NCBI GenBank assembly: GCA_937950415.1
Contig: CALFDL010000018.1
Coordinates: forward strand, 1-11,858
From: an uncultured Collinsella sp.
Lineage (GTDB): Bacteria > Actinomycetota > Coriobacteriia > Coriobacteriales > Coriobacteriaceae
DNA: 11,858 nt
Direction: 5' to 3'
Shown: positions 6,466-11,858 of the stretch, piece by piece
How positions within the stretch are numbered: the stretch's first letter is position 1
Layout: each line of letters opens with the position of its first letter
The notes under the pieces: model-generated
Seen by the model: only the letters and a program-made list of their open reading frames with translations
What the model was told of the DNA's origin: nothing
Database searches by the model: none
Made by a program: the position numbers and the translations under genes

Positions 6466-7347
6466 ATGACGGTCTTTATCCAATACCTGGTCAACGGCCT
6501 GTCCATGGGCAGCGTCTACGCCATCATCGCGTTGGGCTACACCATGGTCTACGGTATCGCCAAGATGCTGAACTTCGCTCACGGCGATGTCATCATGGTC
6601 GGTGCCTATGTCTCGTTCTGCGCCACGTCGTATCTCGGCCTCCCGGGCTGGGCATCTGTAGTTCTCTCTTGTGTGGTTTGTACCGTTCTCGGTGTTCTCA
6701 TTGAGGGCCTGGCCTATAAGCCGCTGCGTCAGGCGGGCCCGCTGGCCGTTCTGATCACGGCCATCGGCGTGTCCTACTTCCTGCAGAACGCCGCGCAGCT
6801 TCTGTGGGGCGCCACGCCCAAGAACTTCACTTCGCTCGTCACCTTCCCGGTGCCGGAGTTCTTGGCCAAGTTCAACGTAAGCGCCGTCTCGCTCGTCACC
6901 ATCGTCGCCTGCCTGGTTATCATGGCCGGCCTGATGTTCTTTACAGGTAAGACCAAGATGGGCAAGGCCATGCGCGCCGTGTCCGAGGACAAGGCCGCCG
7001 CTCAGCTCATGGGCATCAATGTCAACCGCACCATCTCGATGACGTTTGCCATCGGCTCTGCCCTTGCCGCCATCGCCGGCGTGCTCCTGTGCTCCTACTC
7101 GCCGGTGTTGCAGCCCACCACGGGCGCCATGCCTGGTATCAAGGCCTTCGACGCTGCCGTTTTCGGCGGCATCGGCTCCATCCCTGGCGCCTTTGTCGGT
7201 GGCATTCTCATCGGCATCATCGAGGCGATGGCGCAGGCTTATATTTCCACGAGCCTTGCCAACTCCATCGTCTTTGGTGTTTTGATCATCGTCCTGCTCG
7301 TCAAGCCTGCTGGCCTCTTGGGCAAGTACGTCCCCGAGAAGGTGTAG
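6466..7347 (+). CDS. livH: Branched-chain amino acid ABC transporter permease LivH
   Basis: LivH is one of two membrane subunits forming the translocation channel of the importer. From the ATG at 6466 it has 293 residues, normal for the family, and is hydrophobic throughout. The N-terminus carries the typical NGLSMGSVYAIIALGYTMVY followed by MLNFAHGDVIMVGAYV. Further on are AMRAVSEDKAAAQLMGINVN, the cytoplasmic loop that contacts the ATPase, and AFDAAVFGGIGSIPGAFVGG near the C-terminal third. The start at 6466 is preferred because AAAGGGGG (6449-6456) ends 9 bp before it. The in-frame ATG at 6457 abuts that sequence, and the ATG at 6373 would read back through the intercistronic hairpins. The stop at 7347 is followed almost at once by livM. 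Confidence 0.95.
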   Translation: MTVFIQYLVNGLSMGSVYAIIALGYTMVYGIAKMLNFAHGDVIMVGAYVSFCATSYLGLPGWASVVLSCVVCTVLGVLIEGLAYKPLRQAGPLAVLITAIGVSYFLQNAAQLLWGATPKNFTSLVTFPVPEFLAKFNVSAVSLVTIVACLVIMAGLMFFTGKTKMGKAMRAVSEDKAAAQLMGINVNRTISMTFAIGSALAAIAGVLLCSYSPVLQPTTGAMPGIKAFDAAVFGGIGSIPGAFVGGILIGIIEAMAQAYISTSLANSIVFGVLIIVLLVKPAGLLGKYVPEKV

Positions 7348-7356
7348 GTGAGCGTT

Positions 7357-8436
7357 ATGAAGTTTATTAAAGACAAGCAGACGCGTCACGACTTTGTTAC
7401 ATACGCCATGTGCCTTGTGGCGTTCGTCATCGTGTTCTTTATGCAGTCTAACCACATGATTCCGCGCATGATCGCCGGTCAGCTGGTCCCCATTACGGCC
7501 TATATCGTCATGGCCATTTCCCTCAACCTCGTCGTCGGTATCGCGGGCGACTTGTCGCTGGGCCACGCGGGCTTTATGAGCGTCGGCGCCTATACGGGCA
7601 TCGTCACCGCCGTCGCGCTGGAGGGCGCCGTTCCGTCCGACCCGATGCGTCTGATTATCAGCATTGTGGTCGGCGCTATCGCCGCTGCCGTCTTGGGCTT
7701 CTTGATCGGTATCCCGGTCCTGCGCCTGAGCGGCGATTACCTGGCCATTGTGACCCTGGCTTTTGGTGAGATCATCAAAGAGATCGTCACCTGCCTCATT
7801 GTGGGCGTCGACTCCCGCGGCCTGCACGTGATCTTTAACATCACGGGCAACTCTACGATTGACGACCTGCACCTACTCGAGGACGGCACCGCCATCATCA
7901 AGGGCGCCCAGGGTGCCTCGGGCGTGTCGACGTACTCGACCTTCCTCGCCGGTGCCATCCTGGTCATGGTCGCACTCGTGATCGTACTCAACCTGGTTCG
8001 CAGCCGTACCGGTCGTGCCATCATTGCCGTGCGCGACAACAAGATTGCTGCCGAGTCCGTGGGCATCTCCGTCACCCAGTACCGCATGATCGCCTTCGTG
8101 GTTTCCGCTGCCCTCGCCGGTGCTGCCGGAGCCCTGTTCGGCGGTAACTTCTCGCAGCTTTCCGCCACTAAGTTCGACTTCAATACGTCCATCCTCATTC
8201 TGGTGTTCGTGGTCCTGGGCGGCCTGGGCAACATGCGCGGCTCCGTTATCGCCGCGGCGCTGCTCACGGTTCTCCCCGAGCTGCTCCGTCAGTTCTCGGA
8301 CTACCGCATGCTCATCTACGCCATCGTATTGATTCTGGTCATGGTCTTTACTAACAACCCGCAGCTCAAGGCGTTCTTCGCACGCATTAAGGACCGCTTT
8401 GCTTCCAAGAAGGAGGTGGCAGCCGATGCCCAGTAA
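7357..8436 (+). CDS. livM: Branched-chain amino acid ABC transporter permease LivM
   Basis: LivM is the second membrane subunit, pairing with LivH. It has 359 residues from the ATG at 7357 and is highly hydrophobic. The family signature MAISLNLVVGIAGDLSLGHAGFMSVGAYTG is present in parts near 55-85 (key part GDLSLGHAGF). YLAIVTLAFGEIIKEIV lies mid-protein, and RAIIAVRDNKIAAESVGISV is the ATPase-contacting loop, followed by FVVLGGLGNMRGSV. A polar segment of roughly 30 residues around NITGNSTIDDLHLLEDG is probably an external loop. AGGTGA (7346-7351), overlapping the livH stop, favours ATG 7357. GTG 7348, with GAGAAGG upstream, is an equally legal start and adds three residues. The 3' end overlaps livG by 11 bp, so the two are probably translationally coupled. 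Confidence 0.95.
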   Translation: MKFIKDKQTRHDFVTYAMCLVAFVIVFFMQSNHMIPRMIAGQLVPITAYIVMAISLNLVVGIAGDLSLGHAGFMSVGAYTGIVTAVALEGAVPSDPMRLIISIVVGAIAAAVLGFLIGIPVLRLSGDYLAIVTLAFGEIIKEIVTCLIVGVDSRGLHVIFNITGNSTIDDLHLLEDGTAIIKGAQGASGVSTYSTFLAGAILVMVALVIVLNLVRSRTGRAIIAVRDNKIAAESVGISVTQYRMIAFVVSAALAGAAGALFGGNFSQLSATKFDFNTSILILVFVVLGGLGNMRGSVIAAALLTVLPELLRQFSDYRMLIYAIVLILVMVFTNNPQLKAFFARIKDRFASKKEVAADAQ

Positions 8437-9286
8437 GTTTGAGTTCAACAAGGGCAAGATGGTTCCGTATCCTTCTGGCGCCATCGTTCCCGACCGCGAC
8501 CTGGGCGAGCGCCCGGCACTTGAGTGCATCCACCTGGGCATTGAGTTCGGTGGCCTTAAGGCAGTCGACGACTTTAGCCTGACTATCGGCAAGACCGAGA
8601 TCGCCGGTCTGATCGGCCCCAATGGTGCCGGTAAGACCACGGTCTTCAACCTGCTCACCAAGGTGTACCAGCCCACGCACGGCACCATCCTGCTCGACGG
8701 TGAGGACACCTCGGGCAAGTCGGTCTACCAGGTCAACCGCATGGGTATTGCCCGTACCTTCCAGAACATCCGCCTGTTCAACACCATGACGGTGGAGGAC
8801 AACGTCAAGGTCGGTCTGCACAATCAGGAGCGCTACTCCGGTTTTGAGGGCGTGCTGCGCCTGCCGACGTACTGGAAGCACGAGAAGGCTGCTCACGAGC
8901 GCGCCATGGAGCTGCTGTCCATCTTTGATATGGAACACCTGGCAAACGAGCAGGCCGGCTCGCTGCCTTATGGCGCCCAGCGCCGTCTGGAGATCGTCCG
9001 CGCGCTTGCAACCAACCCCAAGCTACTGCTGCTCGATGAGCCTGCCGCCGGCATGAACCCGTCCGAGACTGCGGAGCTCATGGAGAACATCGTCAAGATT
9101 CGCGACACCTTCGGCATCGCCATCATGCTTATCGAGCATGATATGTCGCTCGTTATGAACATCTGCGAGGGCATCTGCGTGCTCAACTTTGGTAAGGTCA
9201 TCGCCAAGGGCACGGCCGAGGAGATCCAGAACAACGACGCTGTTATCGAGGCATATCTGGGCAAGCAGGATAAGGGGGAGAACTAA
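8426..9286 (+). CDS. livG: Branched-chain amino acid ABC transporter ATPase LivG
   Basis: LivG is one of two cytoplasmic ATPases that power the importer. In its 286 residues, Walker A GPNGAGKTT is at 64-72, the Q-loop TFQN at 111-114, and the ABC signature appears as LPYGAQRRLE at 180-189, the usual LivG variant of LSGGQ. Walker B LLLLDEPAAGMNP is at about 200-211 and the H-loop IEHDM at 236-240 with His238. About 30 residues precede the first ATPase strand, longer than typical LivG. The ATG at 8426 is selected by AAGGAGG (8410-8416) inside the end of livM and overlaps the livM stop. The in-frame upstream start at 8399 lies before that ribosome binding site and is unlikely. The TAA at 9284-9286 touches the livF start. 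Confidence 0.96.
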   Translation: MPSKFEFNKGKMVPYPSGAIVPDRDLGERPALECIHLGIEFGGLKAVDDFSLTIGKTEIAGLIGPNGAGKTTVFNLLTKVYQPTHGTILLDGEDTSGKSVYQVNRMGIARTFQNIRLFNTMTVEDNVKVGLHNQERYSGFEGVLRLPTYWKHEKAAHERAMELLSIFDMEHLANEQAGSLPYGAQRRLEIVRALATNPKLLLLDEPAAGMNPSETAELMENIVKIRDTFGIAIMLIEHDMSLVMNICEGICVLNFGKVIAKGTAEEIQNNDAVIEAYLGKQDKGEN

Positions 9287-10000
9287 ATGGCAGAGCCGAT
9301 GCTTTCCGTCTACAACATCAACGTCTGGTACGGCGCCATCCACGCCATCAAGGACATCTCCTTTAACGTCAACGAGGGTGAGATCGTGGCTCTGATCGGT
9401 GCCAACGGCGCTGGCAAGTCCACGACGCTTAAGACCGTCTCGGGCCTGCTGCGTTCCAAGACCGGCTCCATCAAGTTTATGGGCGAGGACATTACCCATA
9501 CGCCTGCCGACAAGCTGGTGGGCAAGGGCCTGGCCCAGGTGCCCGAGGGCCGTCGCGCGTTTTTGCAGATGACGGTCGAGGAGAACCTGGAGATGGGCGC
9601 CTATACGCAGCCCAAGTCCACGGTGGCTCCGGGCCTGGAGCGCGTCTACGAGCAGTTCCCGCGCCTGAAGGAGCGCCGTCGCCAGGTCGCCGGTACCCTT
9701 TCGGGCGGCGAGCAGCAGATGCTCGTTATGGGCCGCGCCCTTATGAGTAACCCCAAGCTGCTCATGCTCGATGAGCCCTCTATGGGCTTGGCACCGATTC
9801 TGATTGAGCAGATCTTCCAGATCGTCGAGGACCTGCATAAGGCCGGGACCACGGTGCTCCTGGTCGAGCAAAACGCACAGATGGCGCTTTCCATCGCCAC
9901 ACGCGGCTATGTGCTCGAGACCGGCAAGATCACCATGACCGGCAGCGGCCAAGAGCTGCTGCACGACGACAACGTGCGTAAAGCATATCTTGGTGGTTAA
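9287..10000 (+). CDS. livF: Branched-chain amino acid ABC transporter ATPase LivF
   Basis: LivF is the second ATPase, acting as partner of LivG under LivHM. The 237-residue length is standard. Walker A GANGAGKST is at 38-46, QVPEGRRAFLQMTVEENL at 84-101 is a typical LivF stretch, the signature LSGGEQQ is at 138-144, and Walker B LLMLDEPSMGL at 158-168. At the H-loop position it has LLVEQNAQMAL (191-201) with Gln-Asn in place of the usual His. This is the common LivF form and not damage. GGGGGAG before the livG stop serves as ribosome binding site, and the start codon directly follows that stop. This is the last gene of the operon; a strong terminator begins 12 bp after it. Confidence 0.96.
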   Translation: MAEPMLSVYNINVWYGAIHAIKDISFNVNEGEIVALIGANGAGKSTTLKTVSGLLRSKTGSIKFMGEDITHTPADKLVGKGLAQVPEGRRAFLQMTVEENLEMGAYTQPKSTVAPGLERVYEQFPRLKERRRQVAGTLSGGEQQMLVMGRALMSNPKLLMLDEPSMGLAPILIEQIFQIVEDLHKAGTTVLLVEQNAQMALSIATRGYVLETGKITMTGSGQELLHDDNVRKAYLGG

Positions 10001-10011
10001 TTCATTCAACG

Positions 10012-10047
10012 AAGGGGCGCTGACTATCCCGGTCGGCGCCCCTTTTT
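10012..10047 (+). terminator. Rho-independent terminator of the liv operon
   Basis: AAGGGGCGCTGAC (10012-10024) pairs with GTCGGCGCCCCTT (10032-10044) over 13 positions with one G-U pair. The loop is TATCCCG, and the hairpin ends in TTTTT (10043-10047). This is the strongest canonical terminator in the window. Confidence 0.93.
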
Positions 10048-10049
10048 AA

Positions 10050-10136
10050 ATGATTCCTTGGGGACGGAGGAAAACGGATCGCCGGGTCAAATCGACTCAC
10101 TGGGTGATCCGTTTTCCTCCGTCCCCAAGGGATCAT
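10050..10136. repeat. 87 bp near-perfect palindrome (31 bp arms, 25 bp centre)
   Basis: The left arm at 10050-10080 contains CCTTGGGGACGGAGGAAAAC, and the right arm at 10106-10136 contains the exact complement (TTTTCCTCCGTCCCCAAGG). Twenty-five inner positions pair perfectly. One T-G mismatch then precedes a further 5 bp (ATGAT/ATCAT). The centre, 10081-10105, is 25 bp and not strongly structured. It sits three bases after the liv terminator and before cutC. It encodes nothing convincing and has no transposase. It resembles a MITE or REP-type mobile palindrome, and I have an unverified impression that similar GGGGACGGAGG arms recur in Collinsella genomes. Confidence 0.85.
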
Positions 10137-10204
10137 TGTGCGGGTTGGTATTTAAAGTGCGACAATGCCGTGTGGAAATAGAAATGTTATCTGGGGGTCT
10201 ATCT

Positions 10205-10882
10205 ATGCTGTACGAGTTTTGTGCCGAGAACTTTGAGCGGGTGCCGGCGGCTATCGATGCCGGTGCGGGGCGCATCGAGCTGTGCGATAACCTTGCCGTC
10301 GGTGGTACCACGCCCTCGGCCGGCGTTATCAGCGCTACGACCAACTATGCCCACGAGCACGATGCGCGGGTGATGTGCATGATTCGCCCGCGTGGCGGCG
10401 ACTTTCACTACAACCAGGACGAGTTGCGTATGATGGAGATGGACCTGGGCCTTGCCGTGAGCGCCGGCGTTGACGGCTTGGTCTTTGGCTGCTGCAAGCC
10501 CTGCGCTGGCGGATGGGCACTCGACGAGCTTACGTTGGGCGCCCTCGTGATGGCCGCGGGCTGCGCGACCGAGGAATGCAAGCGTGAGCCCATCGACATC
10601 ACCTTCCACATGGCATTTGACCAGCTCTCGCCCGAGGCTCAGCTCGATGCGATTGATACACTTGCCGACTGCGGCGTTACGCGCATCCTCACGCATGGCG
10701 GCGCTGCCGGTACGTCGATCGAGGATAATTTTGATCACCTGGCTCGTTTAATCGAGTATGCGGGCGATCGTTTGACCATCCTTCCCGGCGGCGGCATCAC
10801 TACGGCAAATCGCGACACGGTCGCGGCGGCGCTAGGCGTCTCTGAGCTCCATGGCACCAAGATCGTGCCGCTGGAGGCGTAA
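10205..10882 (+). CDS. cutC: CutC family protein (TIM-barrel, historically copper homeostasis)
   Basis: CutC proteins are cytoplasmic TIM barrels first linked to copper tolerance in E. coli. That phenotype was later traced largely to the MicL small RNA made from the cutC region, so the biochemical role is uncertain. The 225 residues begin MLYEFCAENFERVPAAIDAG. Family landmarks are RIELCDNLAVGGTTPSAG at 23-40, MIRPRGGDFHYNQDE at 59-73, FHMAFDQ at 134-140, ILTHGGAA at 161-168 and LPGGGITTAN at 193-202. Where most members have a GxLxxDG-type loop, this one has FGCCKPCAGG (94-103), a CCxxC cluster. The C-terminus is about 20 residues shorter than E. coli CutC. The ATG at 10205 follows CTGGGGGTCT. 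The open frame upstream runs through the palindrome and is not credible. The gene is coupled to the next one by a 3 bp gap. Confidence 0.88.
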   Translation: MLYEFCAENFERVPAAIDAGAGRIELCDNLAVGGTTPSAGVISATTNYAHEHDARVMCMIRPRGGDFHYNQDELRMMEMDLGLAVSAGVDGLVFGCCKPCAGGWALDELTLGALVMAAGCATEECKREPIDITFHMAFDQLSPEAQLDAIDTLADCGVTRILTHGGAAGTSIEDNFDHLARLIEYAGDRLTILPGGGITTANRDTVAAALGVSELHGTKIVPLEA

Positions 10883-10885
10883 CCC

Positions 10886-11686
10886 GTGGCGCTGGTATTT
10901 GACGTTCAGCAGGCGAACGGTAAGCCCGACGACAACCGGCGCCCTGGCACCGCGTGCCCCTTTTGCGATACCGAGGAACTTGCCGATATCATCCAGCGCG
11001 ATGGTGACTGCATCTGGCTCGAGAATAAGTTCAAGACCCTGCGCGCCACCCGTCAAACCGTGCTGATCGAGTCGGCCGACCACGACGCAGACCTGGCGAC
11101 CTATGAGCCGGATGAACTCCACCATGTGATGCGGTTTGCCCTGGGTTGCTGGCAGCAGATGATCGATTCACAGCAGTATCGAAGCGTGCTCATGTACAAG
11201 AACAAGGGCCCGCTCTCGGGCGGTAGTCTCGTTCATCCACACATGCAGATTGTGGGTTTGGAGCAGGAAGACGGCTATGCTTCGCTGACCTCCGCCAATT
11301 TCGAAGGCATCAATGTCTGGCAACAGGGGAGAATCGCGGTCAACATCTCAACCGAACCGATCATGGGGTTCTTTGAGATCAACGTTTCAGCCCCGCAGGG
11401 AATCGCCGCCAGCGATGACGCACGAGACCAAGCCGAGGCGGATCTCTTCGCCGATGCGATCCAGGTAGCTCTGCGCTATATCCTGAACGTGCACCACGGT
11501 GGTCGCGCAGAGTCATACAACTTGTTCTTCTATCACCTGGGCGGTCGGACCATTGCCAAGGCGCTGCCGCGTTGGGTGGCTTCGCCCTACTTTGTCGGCT
11601 ATCGTTTGGCCCAGGTCAATGCTGAGACCACGCTCGATGTCGATGCGGAGCGACTCCGTGCACATCTGGAGGCGCTCACATCGTAA
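10886..11686 (+). CDS. GalT/HIT-superfamily protein, DUF4931-like
   Basis: This 266-residue protein has the core features of the HIT superfamily branch containing galactose-1-phosphate uridylyltransferase. CPFC at 24-27 matches the N-terminal zinc-type CxxC of GalT. SGGSLVHPHMQIVG at 111-124 holds the HPHxQ active-site motif, with His119 at the place of the GalT nucleophile His166. Downstream are HHGGRAESYNLFFYHLGG (203-220) and a C-terminal helix. It is shorter than true GalT (about 350 residues) and the sugar-binding part is not recognisable, so the likely role is transfer or hydrolysis on an unknown nucleotide-linked substrate. DUF4931 is my best family guess. The GTG start at 10886 is supported by CTGGAGG (10871-10877), lying inside the end of cutC. 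The two are therefore very probably cotranslated. Confidence 0.75.
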   Translation: MALVFDVQQANGKPDDNRRPGTACPFCDTEELADIIQRDGDCIWLENKFKTLRATRQTVLIESADHDADLATYEPDELHHVMRFALGCWQQMIDSQQYRSVLMYKNKGPLSGGSLVHPHMQIVGLEQEDGYASLTSANFEGINVWQQGRIAVNISTEPIMGFFEINVSAPQGIAASDDARDQAEADLFADAIQVALRYILNVHHGGRAESYNLFFYHLGGRTIAKALPRWVASPYFVGYRLAQVNAETTLDVDAERLRAHLEALTS

Positions 11687-11696
11687 AGTGAGCGCC
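11671..11696. terminator. Hairpin spanning the stop codon, possible convergent terminator
   Basis: GGCGCTCAC (11671-11679) pairs perfectly with GTGAGCGCC (11688-11696). The TAA stop (11684-11686) of the GalT-like gene lies in the 8 nt loop. Neither strand carries a T-run after the stem, so it is not a canonical intrinsic terminator. It may protect the mRNA 3' end or separate the two convergent genes. Confidence 0.5.
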
Positions 11697-11713
11697 CGCA
11701 CACTGCGAACAGT

Positions 11714-11858
11714 CTAGCGTGCCATGGCGTCGCGGCCGGCCTCGACCCGCTTGCGCTGGGCGGCGCGCTCCTCGCCGGTCAGACGCTCAAAGAGATGTCC
11801 GATAAGCGAGGCGAGTATCTGCTGAAACAGCGTTCCGCACATGACGGGAAACACGACT
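11714..11858 (-). CDS. Unidentified protein, C-terminal fragment, cut by window edge
   Basis: An open minus-strand frame enters from the right edge and ends at TAG (11716-11714), giving 48 complete codons. The visible sequence is hydrophobic first (VVFPVMCGTLFQQILASLIG), then charged (HLFERLTGEERAAQRKRV and on to RDAMAR). That pattern fits the last membrane segment and cytoplasmic tail of an integral membrane protein. I do not recognise the family. It converges on the GalT-like gene with a 27 bp gap. The frame is supported by the sharp hydrophobic-to-charged pattern and by its position, not by homology. Confidence 0.55.
   Translation of the reverse strand, partial: VVFPVMCGTLFQQILASLIGHLFERLTGEERAAQRKRVEAGRDAMAR

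Noticed and set aside
6442..7872. Minus-strand open frame of 476 codons opposite livH and livM
   Set aside because: Antisense shadow: composition dominated by Asp, Gly, His and Arg, with no motif, while the plus strand encodes clear permeases.
9287..10000. Loss of the H-loop histidine in LivF as a defect
   Set aside because: VEQNA at this place is the usual LivF form; partner LivG keeps its histidine (IEHDM).
10058..10204. N-terminal extension of cutC from a TTG start
   Set aside because: It would translate the palindrome and has no ribosome binding site; homology to CutC begins at the ATG at 10205.

Overview
This 11.9 kb window looks like chromosomal DNA from a GC-rich Coriobacteriia member, most likely Collinsella or a close relative. 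That placement rests on GC-rich codon use, a single-chain clostridial-type PurL, and the style of the intergenic palindromes. It is an inference, since no database could be searched. Most of the window is housekeeping and nutrient-uptake sequence. I see no tRNA, rRNA, CRISPR array, integrase, intact insertion sequence or defence system.

Layout. At 1-1060 (minus) is the N-terminal part of purL, cut by the window edge. A 184 bp divergent spacer separates it from a cation:proton antiporter (1245-2807, plus). The antiporter is followed by three tandem hairpin units with a 62 bp period (2819-2990) and a shared terminator (3004-3042). Homoserine dehydrogenase, hom, faces it convergently (3078-4421, minus). 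Upstream of hom, on the plus strand, lies the heavily deleted remnant of a substrate-binding-protein gene (4671-4866). Then comes an AT-rich control region and a complete branched-chain amino acid ABC importer operon, livJHMGF (5138-10000, plus). The operon ends in a strong terminator (10012-10047), followed directly by an 87 bp near-perfect palindrome (10050-10136). A second plus-strand unit is cutC (10205-10882) with a tightly coupled GalT/HIT-like gene (10886-11686). The window closes with the C-terminal end of an unidentified minus-strand gene (11714-11858).

How the genes work together. LivJ is a lipoprotein that captures the ligand outside the membrane, LivH and LivM form the channel, and LivG and LivF are the two ATPases. 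LivJ is separated from the membrane genes by strong hairpins, as expected if the binding protein is made in excess; livH to livF are nearly gapless or overlapping. Hom commits aspartate semialdehyde to homoserine (threonine, methionine and, through threonine, isoleucine), so synthesis and uptake of related amino acids sit back to back. PurL (purines), the antiporter (pH and ion balance) and the cutC pair appear unrelated.

The points most worth a second look are non-coding or decayed: the three tandem 62 bp hairpins, the 87 bp palindrome, the livJ-like remnant, and two interlocked complementary pairs in the purL leader.
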